Positions 1 through 13,600 of a stretch of DNA of 64,000 nucleotides are shown here, in pieces. Origin of the DNA: Cavia porcellus (Eukaryota; Chordata; Mammalia; Rodentia; Caviidae); assembly GCF_034190915.1 (NCBI RefSeq), contig NW_026947485.1, forward strand, positions 49,831,019-49,895,018, in the 5' to 3' direction. Position 1 is the stretch's first letter; each line of letters opens with the position of its first letter. Under the pieces are notes generated by a model, which was not told the DNA's origin, made no database searches, and saw only the letters and a program-made list of their open reading frames with translations. The position numbers were made by a program, and so were the translations under genes.

Positions 1-766
1 TACTGAATCTCAAAAAATAGATTTTTCCTTCTGGGTTATGCTTTTACTTTTACCTGTCACCTGGCAGTGTGTGGGAACAGTTGCTTAGAAGGTGAAACAG
101 TCACAGGAATGGAGACAGAGAGAGCTTTGTAAAATGAAAAAAACTCTGAGATTCAATCTAGGAGTCTGTTAATTTTAGTATGTATGATACTCACATGTAT
201 CAACATGTAAGTTATTTATACATACCAAAATAGATTATAGATATATTTTAACCAGACACTGTAAAGGAAAGCAGAAAAACCAGGCATCCGAGTGTCTTTT
301 TTAAAGTGAATTGCTTTTTAAGATTAGTCTTTTTTCCTAAAATTTTTTCTGAACCAATTTTGCAAACTCAAACTCAAGCTCTGCGTTTTGCTAGTCACTA
401 AGTTGCCACCCAGTCTTGACTTCACCTTCTTTCTTTTCTTCCTCCCCGAGTTTCTGCATAGCTGCCCTGGTCATCCAGACCTTTCAGGAGACAGGACAGT
501 CTCCATCGTCTTTCATCTCTAAGACAGCTTTTTCTCAGACTCCTTGCTACTTTTTATAAAGGAAGCACATGATGCCTTGCTGTCTATACTATTTATAATT
601 GTTTTCTCAAGCGAAAAATTGCAGAATGATTCAGCGTCTTGACTTTTCTCAAGGGGGGGACTATTTTGAACCACAAATTCCAGTTTGTGTGTATGTGTGT
701 GTGTGTGTACATGTATCCAGTAAGATTAAACCATTCATTTTGATAAGTTAAGCTATTCCAAAGACC

Positions 767-871
767 CCCTTTTTTTTTGTCCTTTTCATTTTTATCAGTA
801 CCAGGGATCAAACTCATGACCACACACTTGCAAGGCAGCTGCTTATGCTGTTGAACTAAATCCCCAGCCCC
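767..871 (-). mobile_element. ID-type SINE, reverse orientation
   Basis: A T-run at the left and the complement of the tRNA-like head at the right (ACTAAATCCCCAGCCCC) mark a minus-strand ID element. It is more diverged than the copy at 39.1 kb but has the same head and the same AAAATGAAAAGGAC-type tail. Confidence 0.8.
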
Positions 872-1024
872 TAAAGACTTCATTTTTTCAAATTGATTAA
901 AGAGAAGTGACTTAAGCCACAATTTATCACTTAATTAAATCTTAAATTTTCATACAATTAAATTTGATGATTAAAATATATTTGTAGCTTTGCAAAAAAC
1001 CCATGCAATAAAATCCACAAAAAT

Positions 1025-1069
1025 TGATATATATATATAAAGATATATATATATATATATATATATATA
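1025..1069. repeat. CTTNBP2: (AT)n microsatellite upstream of exon (a)
   Basis: Near-perfect AT dinucleotides in two blocks separated by AAG. It ends about 105 bp before the exon (a) acceptor. Confidence 0.95.
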
Positions 1070-1175
1070 GATGCAGAGTTATTTTAACATTGTTTATAGT
1101 TAGAATCCTAGCCAGATTGTATCTTTTAGGAGTTAAACCCAATTTTTATGAAATTAATCATTATCTTGTGTTTAG

Positions 1176-1326
1176 GTGTGTAGAATTATTAATTGCATAT
1201 GATGCTAACATTAATCATGCTGCTGCTGGAGGACAGACACCTCTATACCTGGCCTGTAAAAACGGAAATAAAGAATGTATTAAACTCTTATTGGAAGCTG
1301 GCACTGACCGGAGTGTAAAAACCAGA
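1176..1326 (+). CDS. CTTNBP2: CTTNBP2 exon (a): ankyrin repeat
   Basis: 151 bp. The acceptor is TTGTGTTTAG and the donor a strong GTGAGT at 1327. The first base completes a split codon and the exon ends on a whole codon. The peptide opens [14 protein letters not shown], the end of one ankyrin repeat, followed by a full repeat with the [12 protein letters not shown] helix-turn-helix signature and the [10 protein letters not shown] second helix. It ends SVKTR, where I recall human having SVKTT. In human numbering this is about residue 792 to 841. An (AT)n tract lies about 105 bp upstream of the acceptor. Confidence 0.96.
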
Positions 1327-4300
1327 GTGAGTACCTATTTATATATGTGATTTACAATGCATCTGCAAACTCTGTAGCTAGAAAAACCAAGTGTAATTAG
1401 TCTCCCATATCTAAATCTCTTACATGTTCAGATTCAACCAATTTTGGATCAAAAAATTTTAATTGTATATGAATTGCCCTTGTGCACACTTTCTTGTCAG
1501 TTCCTAAACAATGCGGTGTAACAACTGTTTAGATATCATTAATAGATATTATAAATAATCTAGGCATGACTTAAAGAATGGGTATGTGAGATTATATACA
1601 AATGTTATGTCATGTTTTATAAAAGACGTGAGCATATGCAAAGGGGAATCCTAGGACCAGTTCCTATGGGTACCGAGTGATGTCTGTACATTAGAACATA
1701 GGTTACTTAGTTCTATTTCACTTTAGGGTATTATGTTTTGGAAGTGCATAACCTCTTGAGTCTCTTCCTTGCTCAGGAAAAGCCTTGTGCATTAATTCAA
1801 GCAGTGTTTCAACCTGTGAACCTCAAATTACTCATCTATAAAATGAGAAATATTGTGTTGTATTTCTAGAACTAGGGAAAGCAGCAGGAGTATAAGTTTT
1901 TATTCCTTCAACAGTTACAGTAATGCTTCAGTTCACGAATTTAATTTTTTCTTCTTTACTGTGTTCACAAAGTAATCAAATTCAGTGGTTAGGTTCATTG
2001 TTGACCTTATGGGGAAATTTGATTTGGTTCATGACCAATTCAATTTGTGACCAGAATTGTGGAAAGAATTAAGTTTGTGAACCAAAGTATCAGTGTAGTG
2101 ATCTTAGTGGGCTGCCTTAAGAAATTATGACAACAAATACAGACAGGTAAGTATAAAGTAGGATACAATAAGCCAAGTGTAAGCATTTCCATTGAATCTT
2201 ATTGCTAGAGCTTTAAAATTAAAAAGCTCTCCTAGTAATTTTTTTTAAATCTGAGAAAATAGTTTAATTTTTCATTTCTGTTATTTTATCCAAAATTCTG
2301 GTGTTCATGTATACCTATTATAAAATCTTACTGAAAAATAAATGAATTTTGTTATTTAAGCTGAATAAAAAATAAGCAGTGCACATAGAATGGTAAATCA
2401 CAGCCTGTGTAAGAAAACAAAGAAATTCATGCTCATAAACTAGTTATTGTTGAGCTGGACAAAAGTATAGAGATAACCAGTATAATAGGGAAATCTTAAG
2501 AGAGTAATTATGTCTTGTGCTTTTTAATAAGAACGCATCAGAGGAGAATGGGATACTGAAAGTGTTTTTCCTGGAAATGCTTTATGGCTATTGTAAGGTA
2601 AACTTGGGACTCTCAGACAAGCTTACACTCTGTAGCGGGCTTACATAAGGCTGCTGCCCAACCACTGAAGTCTGCAACCCAACTGAGCACAGCCATGAGA
2701 CTGATTCACCTGACAGGAACCTGATGATGATACTCCATTCTGGTTGGTACCTGTCCATGGTTTTGGTTTGGCCATCCATGGTCTTACTGATGTGAGGTCC
2801 AGACAAGAGCAAAAGCCAAATCATCAGCAATCAACATCAGCAAATGATCAGATGACCTAGTATAAACAGAAGTTGCTGTCATTTCTTATCTGTTTCTCTG
2901 TCTTTCACTGCATTGTTTAAGGGAAAAAGTGTTGTAACTCACTGAACCATACTTAAGATAATAATATAAAATATACCATATGAAAAATTAGAGCATAAAG
3001 CTAAAATAAAAATTAGTTCTTTCATGAAATACTTTTAAAACAAAGGAAGATAGGTGCCTCTGTAGCAAGCAGACCCATCTATGTATAAAAATGAAAGATT
3101 CTAGATGGAACCAAGGTTTCCTCTAGAACACTGTTGATTATACTTTTGTGCATCTTAATCATCTAGCGGGAGTGGTAGACCCTCAACCCCATCCCCAAAA
3201 TTTCCGATTCAGTAGATCAGGGATAAGTTGTATGTACCTGTATGTCTAGAAGATTCTCAGAGAACCTAATGTTCCTGTACTGGGGACCATGCCTAAAGAG
3301 CAGTATCCCAGGAAAGAGTTGCATGTCTTACCCTGACAGCCAACCGAGTGATGGAAGCTTCAAAGTAGAAAATGAACCAAAGTAGAGAAACTTCAGTTGG
3401 AACACTTCTTAAATTTTTCATAATCAGTATCCCTTTGTAATCACAAAACATTCAGCAGATTCATAGATTTCTAGTGAAATGGTTTGGCTTTGTCAAATTT
3501 TTTTAGCTTACATGTCTACATTTCCCCTATTATCTAGAATCTTTCCTTCTGGAAAGGTTGGTATAAATTTTGAAAATGATCACAGGCCACTGCCTTTTAA
3601 GTTAAACAGGTTTATAGCAGCATTCTCTTAGTGCATTACTACTAATATTATTATTACAATTTAAAAAAAACTTTAGGCTAAAGTCATTCCCTTTTATAGT
3701 ATTAGATTGAGATTAGATTATTATATATAATCCTCAGTTTATGGGTCTGGGCAGTACCTCCTCCCTCCAGATGATTAATCATTAGGTGGAAATGATTATA
3801 AAACAGCAAGCATGCGTCATAGTAGTGGGCAATCAGTGGCCAACAGAGATGAGGTAACTTTGGCTAGTTAGCGATCATCAGGATTGGATTGCCTACTTCC
3901 GCAGCTTAGTGCTCCATGCCCACAGACATTGAGAGGTGGATGGACTTTGAATAACACTGTTCTCAACATCAGTGTTGTCATCAACCCTTTCTCCCTGGTC
4001 ATTTTATTTCAGGATGGGTGGACACCAGTCCATGCAGCTGTGGAAACTGGGAACGTGGACAGCCTCAAGCTCCTTATGTTCCACCAAGCACCCGCTCGTG
4101 GAAACCCTCAGAGTGAGGAGGAGTGTGAGCCTGGCTCCTGTGCCTTGGATGGAGGGGAAGAGAGTCCTGAAGACACATCCCAGCCTGTTGTTTCTGCAGA
4201 CCTCATTAACCAGGCTGACAGAGAGGGCTGGACTGCTGCCCATATTGCAGCTTCAAAAGATTTCAAGGTGTGTGTGGTGGTGGCAGCTGGGCTCATCACA

Positions 4301-7300
4301 CAGTTGTAATTTAGTGAGTTCCAATGTTTTTAGATGTTGATTGAATGATGTAAATTGAATAATTGGAGAGTGATTGATACTCTTACAGAAAATGATGAGC
4401 TACTGGTACAAACAGACATTTTTCCTATCCAGCAAATATTTATGGTCAAGGGTATAAGATGTTTTATTTTAAAAAATCATTGTACAGTGGTACCTTGGGT
4501 CATGAACATAATTTGTTCAGTGATTTCAGAAAAGGTGGCCATGTTTTTGTTTGTGCAGGGAAGATGGCCATGGTCATGTTTGTCACCCTATGGAGAGTTT
4601 ACAAAAACAAAATTTTGCCAAATGCAAAATTGTTCGTGAACAAAAGTATTTGTGAGCTAAGGAACCACTGTATTTGGAGTGTTAATAATAAATGAGAGTA
4701 ATTACAGTAATTGCAGACATTTGTCTCAATAATGGTAGAAAAAGCAGATAGTGTGTCCATGTAGTTGCTCATCTCACTACTAAATGCAGGTCCAGAACTA
4801 CCCCATTCTGTAGAGTTTGTGATCTTACTCTGTGTCCTCACCTGCCACACTTACTGCCTGTACTAACCTCCTGATATCTAATGGGAGCTCTAGGTTTCAC
4901 TCATCAGATATAATACAAAAAGATTCAGATTATTAAAGAAATAGCATAGTATAGTAGGCCTCATGATTTTTCTATCTAAACCACTGTGGCAATAACAGGC
5001 TTTATAAATAATAATCTATTGGGAAATTCCTGAGTGCAAGGCACTGACACACCAACATTTGCAGGGTTGATATTTGCCAGTGGACACTTCCTAGTCATTA
5101 CAAGTATATGACAAGAGAAACACAAAAATGAATGTGGGGTAATGGACATGCTTCTGGAACAGCATAGAAATGCAGTGATTGTGAAAAAAAAAGAAAGAGA
5201 CCGTGCAGTTTTAAAGAGCTGCAATGGGAATGTTAGACTTAAGAGTGACTTATTCTGGAGGAGAAGGGAATTTATTTTGGGCTTTTCAGACTGGGCTAAA
5301 TTTACTACTTAACACTGGAAAAGAGATTAAAGTGGAGGAGGAAATAAAAATGGAGACATGGAGTAGAAAAATGGTAACACCTTAAATTCTACTAATGAAG
5401 GGTAGTGAAAAATACAGTTAGACTGAATTTAATTGTAGGCAGGGGGCCTTCACTGACATTTAAAAATTTACAAGTGAAATTTTGCAATGAAATTAATTTA
5501 CCAGTGAAAGCAAAGCTATTGGAATATTTTAGACAAACAAGATAAATCAGTTGTGTACCTCAGATTCATTAATTTAGCAGTAACATTTTGAAGATTTTGG
5601 GTTATGAACAATTTGGTAGCAGAGAGAAAATAAAGGAGTACAAGATACTAAGAACAGTGGAACTAATGAGGGACATTATAAGCTAGGAGTGTTCAAGGGT
5701 TGAACGCAGAATAGAAGGGAAGATGAGGGAGCTGAATGGAAGGATAATGGTGTTCCAGAGAAAGGACAGGGATCTCTGTGTTCCAGAGGATAGGCTGTGG
5801 TTTTAAGTATGCTAGATATAAGTGCTTTGATATGTTTCTTCCAAATGGAAACATCTAGAAATGTGTGTTGAGAACATCTGCTTGAGTAACTTCCTGTTAT
5901 TATCTATTACAAAACCTGTTTATTTTGAATATTGGCTTTTAAAAAGTGATAAGTATAATTTAATTTGGTACTGATTAGCTGTAGGTTTTTCCCATTTCAT
6001 CCTTTAACAAAATACAAAAATTCTGAGGCTTTGATATACACCATTAGTGATTTAAGTGGAATGCAATATAATATTTGACATAAAAGTATTTGGAAGAACC
6101 AAAGTGGGAAATGCGAACAGTTCAAATTTGAAAATGCGTAGTTATTCTAAAACTGTCTCATTTGATGTTGGAGAGCTGCAAAGCGGGGGTAGTTTGCAAC
6201 CTAAAGCCACCCTTGAAAGGTGGGTTGTCCTTGAACTCAGATAAAGTAAAAGAAAAACCTGAGCATCCTTGACTTTCATAAATTCATCATCTGTACTCTC
6301 TTGGTAGGCAGACAGAGAGAAATCCGCTCCCCGGGGGTTATAGAAGGAAGTTGCCTTGCTGCTACTGAGCTCCTTCATTATAACTCCATTATGAACTCCT
6401 GATTAGCATGAGGGCTCTGATAAGCAAAGATGATATCTTCACTGATTCCCAGGATGCAAGGAGTGAAAAGAATTTACCAGCAAATAGGAAATGTAGGGGG
6501 GAAAAGAGTTTATTTAGATCATAGAACACTGTCAAGAGGGCCAGTGGGGCAGTTTCCAAGAACTGCAATATCAGGGTAAGAAATGGTTTGTTTTGTTTTA
6601 AAAGTTTAAAGATGTAGAAAATTTGTCTAGTGAATGTGATTACCATAATGATATCTTTTCCCAGATCAGTTGATACTCACTAGATCTTCAGGAAGCTACA
6701 TCTTCAGGGAACACATGCATTGCATTTAAAATGTTTGCAATTTTAATATTGAGAAGACCATTTTCCCTGGCTTATAGTAGTCCTTTTAGCTTTAGTGAAG
6801 AAGTCTTTATATACCTTTCAGAGAAAGTGGGTTAAGTCATTGGATGGAATAAATAGGCCTTACATCAAAGGTTTGCTTTTGTCTTGTGAAGACTTGACCG
6901 GTATTGTTTTCTTATGAATAGCTGCAAAGAGTGGGATGGCCTGTGAGGGAGCTGGATGGCTATAGCATGAGTTCTGTTGCTGAGTTTTAACATTTTGTTG
7001 TTGATAGCAAGCCACTGTACTCTCTTTCTTTTAAGAGTTGTAAGTTTTGAGTATTTTGTTCCAGCACCAGAAAAGTTAACTGATACAGGAAGTTTATATC
7101 AGAGGTCATTACTGTGACTATACCTGACCATATGGTTTGAAAGTCTTTGGAATTAGTTTCGAGGAGCAACTTGGAAAGATTTGGAGGTGCAGGCTAGAGA
7201 AGCCCTAGAATGCCATTAACAGAACTTGATGAATGATGCTAGTTGAAGCTCAGAAGACCAGCACATTGCTATCAATGCAGACAGTAAGGATAAGGCTCAA

Positions 7301-10300
7301 CAGATTTCAGTTAAGAACAAGGACTCTAGTGGAAAATGAATTAGAGGCCTGGTGTGTTACATTCTAGCAAGGAATTTGTCTACATTCTGCCCGTGTTATA
7401 AGGCTTCTTGTAATACTCAGATTAGGGGTAGTAGTTTGATTAATCTGGTGGAAGAGATTCCTGTGTTGTCCAACATTCTAACTATCACATGGGTACCTTG
7501 GCTTCTTTTATCCTGATTTATAGTGCAAATGAAGGGCAAAAAACAGAGCAGAAACATATGAAAACCAAATTTTGACCCAGAAGGAATTATATGTAAATTT
7601 GGGGCCAAGGAAAAACATGGTTGCTGAAAAAGATTAACACTAATGAGCAGTCAAGTACTTTTCATCAGGACAATGAGAAAGATTACTTGAAGATAAGTAA
7701 GGAAATGTACAGATCTCACCAATTTCAAGATCAGAGAGTAAAATGGTAAACTCATTTGAAAAGCTGCTTCAAGAAGAGAGCCCCAGGGTACCTTGCTCAT
7801 TCAGGGTCATAGAGGGAATATATTTCCCAAAGTTTAGCCATCTAGGCACTCAGGTCTCTACAGCTATGGTCCTAGGGAGACTGGATACCTCTCTAGTTTG
7901 TAGCAGACCTTGATATCATCCAGGAAGTGCTGCTGCATTGTTAGGCATTCAGAATATAGTTGTGGAGTCAGAAATTTCAAAGGAATGCCTAAGAAGCCAA
8001 GAAATGTACCTCTGAGAGCACCATGTGAAGTTGTGATAATGAAGGCAAAGAGACGAGAATACCCAGGAAACTGGAGATGCCAGGAACATGGACTGTCTGC
8101 AGAGAAAGGCTATAGGTAGTGAAAGAAGCCAGTACAAGAGAGAAGCCATGTGGACTGCAGCCAAGAAGGCCTCGAGGGCAGTACTGCTCAAACCCTTTGT
8201 AACCCACATCTTACCACAACCTGCTCTGGGTACAAGATACATAAGACAATGTTTGCCCAGCTGGATTTTTTTCTTTTTGCTTTGGTCTGAATCTTTTCTT
8301 TCCCCTATTTCTCCCTTTTGGAATAGGAATATTTACTGTATGCCACTGTAAGTTGACAGTGTTTAGTTATATTTTGCTTTTAACAGCTAACAATTTGCCT
8401 TGTGTCTCAGAGGAGAATTTAGACTTGGACTTTTCAACACTGCTGAAAGTGTTAAAATTTTGATGACTTTTTGAGATGGACAGGAGTCTTTTGAAGCCCA
8501 GGGATAGAATGTTATGCTTTAATTATAGAATGTTTCTCCAAAGTTCTTTGGGTTCAGAATGGGGCTTTTGGAATGTGACTGGGACTTGGGAGCACTATTA
8601 CTTATTGGTGGGTTTATCCTTTGATAGATTCTCAATTAAATGTGCTGTTAGAACTTAGGACCTGGCTGGAAAAGGTATGCCACTAAGGGCATGCCATTAG
8701 AGGGTATATCTCATGCCCTGGATCATCGCTTTTTCTCTTTGCTTTCTGGGTATCTTGAGGTAAACAAGTTTTTTCCATCATGCCCTTTCACCATTGCATT
8801 TCTGCCTTGGAACCAGCCAACTATAGATTAAAAATCCCAAAACCATAAATTAAACCTGTCTTGGGAGCTGTGGGCACCCAAGTATTTTTCCCCAGCAACA
8901 GCTAATTAATACAGGAATCATATGTAAAGATGGGGCCATTGGAGGTGAGGTTGCTAGATAGATAAACACCATTAAAAAGAAACCAAGTACTCAGTACAGG
9001 GACAGGAAGAAAAATGTCTTGAAGGTATCTCAGAAATAAGGGAGACATTACTCACAGACTCCAGGACACATAAATGTAAACCTTTCATTTGAGAGCACAC
9101 AGCTGGGCTCCCTGCTGCAGAAGACTTGCCTAAGGAATTGGTTCCATGAGATTAATTTTACCATGCTCACCTAACCAAATGCATCAGAGCCTGCTCCAGC
9201 CATGGTCCAGAGAGACCTGACTATTGTTCTCCTGACAGCAGACCTTAACATTGTTCATATGATGCTTGTTTTATGGAGCATGCAAAATGTAAGAGTTGTG
9301 GGTTCAATGTTTTCCACCGAAATTTCAAAGTAAGACCTGGGAGCCTTGGCAAGTAATGCTTGTAAGGGCAGTTTGTGAAGTTACAGCAGTGAAGCCAAAG
9401 ATTCAGTAGAAATCTCATGAAGTCAGAGATGCCAGGAACTTGGAATATCTGTTGAGGAAGGCTGCACACCACTAAGAGGAGCCAGCCCAAGACAAAGGCC
9501 ATTTGGTCCACAATGGGCAAGGCCAGAGGGATGGGACCACCTTAGAACTCAAATTTAATCACCATGTACCCTGTATCTTGGATATACAATATGGTATTTA
9601 ATGATTTCCCTGCTGAGTTTCAGTGTATCTCTGGTGTGATTTTTATTCTATATCACTATGTTCAGTGATGGTGAAGCTCTTACAGCTTTCAGTGGTACAA
9701 ACACTGTATTGCAACATGGGTGCCATAAGTTTGCCGCCACTGCCCTATACCTCCCTTTTGGAATGGGAATGTTTCTCTTGTGTCAGGATTATGTAGCTTG
9801 TTATTTATTTTTACAGAGATGCCTTCAATCTCAGAAGAGACTTGAGATTTGACTTTTGAACTGAGCTAGAACTGTTGAGACTTTGGTGAAGAAATCTTAT
9901 TTTTTTGGCATTTTCAGTTGTATCCAAGATAGCTGTATATCATGTTATGCAGATTTTGAACTTGTGTTTGGGGATTAAGTATCATTTAAGGAGATGTGTT
10001 TGAGGATTAAGTTGATAAGCAGTAGGATGTGATGGTTATGTTTGATTGCATCAATTCGATTGGGAGCTCCCTAGAGGTTTGGTGATGCACATTTCTGGGT
10101 GTGTCTAGGTACATATGTCATAGAGGGATGACCTTGCGTACTATACCTAGTCCCTCCCTTTCCTCCATTGCTCACCTGCCCTGCTTCCTGGCTGTTAGGA
10201 ACTAAGCATATTTGCTGTGCCACAGCTTTCTGCGATGATGTTTCTGCCTTGGAGTTAGCTGACCTTGGACTAAAACCATTAGCAAATTAAACTTCTTTAA

Positions 10301-10544
10301 ATAGCAAATGTTAGATATTATGTCTCTGCAACAGGAAATTATTCTCTTGTATTATTTTACTTTCAGAAGTGTATGATGAATTTTTGACAAGAGACTTTAA
10401 AAAGTGTGAATAACAACATTCATACACTGCTAGCATGTTAAAATATAGATTTTCTGGGGGCTAGGGATTTAGCTCAGCGGCATAAGTGCCTGCCTTGCAA
10501 GCAGGCAGTCGTGAGTTCGATCCTACTGATAAAAAGGAAAAAGA

Positions 10545-10603
<59 letters not shown>

Positions 10604-13600
10604 TGTTCTTTAGCTCTAGAATGGACATTTGATCCTTTAGTCTGTGTTCTTCATTTTATGATTAGGATTTAAGCCCCAAAGGGTCTAATAGATAGAAGTT
10701 GGGGATAAAGCCAGGTTACCTGATTCAATTACTCTTTTCCTTTCTAGTCAAAAGTAGAAAATATGTTTGTATCATTTCTTAAAAAGATGTTTCTAGTTTG
10801 GCTGAGTTGCTAAGGGCAGTTTTCTAAAAAACGAATTATAATTATGAATGTATTGGTGGAAAGATTCTACACTGATCACAAGTAGAGCATTAAAAAATAT
10901 ATTGTTTCTCTCTACAGCAGCTTATGTCTAGTCTACACATGGTGCGGGTAACAGCATTACCTAAGATGCAAGCCTTATTGTCTACCTAGTTCTACTAGGG
11001 AATAGTAGGACTTCATAGTTCAAAGGGACATAACTCATCCAGTCCAAATTCCTTGTGTTGTAGACAAAGAAATCAAGTCTTAGCAAATGGTGAAACTGAT
11101 TTTTCACCAGTTCATAAATGATCAGATTGTCAAATCAATGCTTGCTCCATTTTAGTCCTTGATCTTTTCCCACTGGCTAGGATATCTGTGTAAATTATTG
11201 TCTGATGTTTTGTATAGGACTACTTCTCTCACAAGCTGGGCTGTGACTACTCCTCAAAAAATGCTACACTTAAGGATGTCTTTTTTTAATCACTTGGTGT
11301 GAATAGTTAAATTCTTAATAAAACTTTTCTATCATGAGACTTTGAGCACCTTAAATTCCTGTAACAGAAAAGTTAAGGAGAGTTTCTGAATTTGAGCATC
11401 TATGTCAGTGAAGCACAGCTAGTGTTTGTTACATCTGTGAAACTGTGACTTTCTCACTATGGGGAGAGTAGGTTTTACTTCTAGCTTATTTGTTTTCAAA
11501 CTCTGTGGCTTCCTGTCGCTCATACTCTTGTTGGGCTCACTGGGCTATTTAATATATTAACTCTTCAATACAAACACCTTTCTCCCTGGGCTTCCAGAAC
11601 CCTTCATTTTTCCTTCTGACTTCACTTTGGCAACTTCTCAGCTCCCTTTTCATCTACCACCTCATGTTTTTATATAACATATCCATGTTTTTTTCAGATT
11701 TAACTGCAGTTCCTACAGTAAATAGTCCCAAATGCATGTCTCCACAGCTTTTTACCTTGACTTTTTAAAAAAATGTCTTCAGGATATGTATTTCCAGCAT
11801 CTTGCAAATCACGTCTAGGCAGACCCACTGGTCTCTATTCTGGAGTGGCCACCTGTCAGGACTGTGGTGTGACTGAGGCATTATTACCTTATTGTAGCCA
11901 TATGAGAGTTAGCTATTTCCTTTCCCTATAGCAGCCACCAGTTGTCCACTAGGTTTCCATCAATTAGATGTGTTCAGAGGTCTGTATGAAGCCCCAAATT
12001 TGTATTCCCCTTCCCTGTATTTTAGCTGCAAAGAGAACAAGATAGTAGATGTTGCTGAAGTTCTGCCTTGCCACACAGATTTTTGGAATTGGTTTAAAGA
12101 GGGAAAAGTTACTTAAGATGCCTACAAAACACCAAGTTATGGGAACTAGATGGTTCTCAGAATAAATAGAAATCATTTCTTTTCTAGATAAGTACAGTGG
12201 TACCTCAGTTCACAAACTTAATTTGTTCCATGATCCTGGGAAAGATGGCCACATATATGTTCATGCAAGAAAGAGGCCATGGTTGTGTCCATCACCTGAT
12301 GCAGAGTTCACAAACAAAAACAAAAGTTTTCTAAACACTACTGTTTGTAGTGTTATCAAATTGTTCATAAACAAAAGCATTTTTTAACCAAAGTACCGCT
12401 TCATTTCCTTTAGTTGTTAAATTTTTTTTGAAATTGCCAGACTGTGTGTAAACAAAGGCAAGGTCTTCTTAAAATACACATTTCAGATTGTTCAGTGAAT
12501 TAAATTATTACTTGCTTCTGGACAGTGGTGACTAAGGGGCAAAACCCTACAGGGAACATAAATTCAGCCAGCCAGAGTTATGCTCCACCCATCCTGAGGC
12601 ATAGTCTTTCACCTGAGGTATAGACCTTCTGGTATCTGTCCACTTGCACCTCACATCCATCTGGCCTTAGGCCCTTTTTCTCCTCTCTGTGTCCATTTTC
12701 CCTGGAGTAATCATGTTGATCCCCAGAATATAATCGCTAGGGATTGCAATATTTTATCCATAGTGCTGCTATGTGTTTCCCAGGACCATCCACAAATGTG
12801 CTATCACAGGGCATCTTTTGAATAACTAGTAGTAGAAACTTTGAGGTTTACCGAGTCTGGCCGACCTATCCTGTTATACCAGTGGAGCCATTCAGTACCC
12901 TCTTTTACTCCTTATGATGATCATGCTCCACAGGGAGCTCCATGTGGGTGCGTATTTGGGCCCTGGTGTGTACCATAGCCAGTCTGCTGTGTCTCTAGGT
13001 TTTTCTCTTAATCTAATGGCATCATCTGCCATTTGTGTTTACTTGCTTCATTTTCTTAACTTAATGACTTCAAATGATCAGTATAGCTCTGGATTTCATC
13101 CTCTATAAGTGAACTTAGAATATGTTCCTCCTCCATCCACTGACAGGCACTGCCCTAAAGACCCCCAATCTTCTGTTGAGTGCATGTATTCTGGGTCCTC
13201 TTCCAGTCTCCCCATCTCTAGTGCCCACCCCTGCATTGCCATGAGAGCAGCCATCCTAGCAGATTAATACTGTGATGGAACTTACATGCCTCACATCTTT
13301 CTAGGGCTCTGCCATGCTCAGCGTAAGACAGGACAGTCCAGCTCCTTTCTGCTGGCCTCCATTCACCTCCCCACAGGGTGCTTCTGTCTCTTCACCCTTC
13401 CTAGTGCACAGTGCTATAGCCATGCACTGCTGGCCTGTGTGTACATCCTGTGCTTTCTTTCCTCTCCCAGGAATGCTTATGCTCTTCCCATTGGCTCTTT
13501 TGCTGGTTCTTATTCCTTTCACCTCCTATGACTTAAGGTGTTCCCAGTCACCTCTCTGTATTTTTCTTAGAGGGCTTGTGCTTTATTGATATTCTACACC

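Larger units (their letters stand above)
1..1175 (+). other. CTTNBP2: CTTNBP2 intron upstream of exon (a), 3' part
   Basis: A+T-rich intron end. It holds an ID-like SINE in reverse orientation at about 767-871, a short (GT)n at 686-708 and an (AT)n tract at 1025-1069. No conserved coding segment or RNA gene is visible in the rest. Confidence 0.85.

Noticed and set aside
593..922. 109-codon minus-strand frame
   Set aside because: It crosses an ID SINE and a (GT)n repeat; the peptide (THTHIHT) reflects the microsatellite.
10470..10530. Possible tRNA-Ala gene
   Set aside because: A and B boxes and an anticodon stem are present, but the acceptor stem is not closed and an A-rich tail follows; it is the head of an ID SINE.
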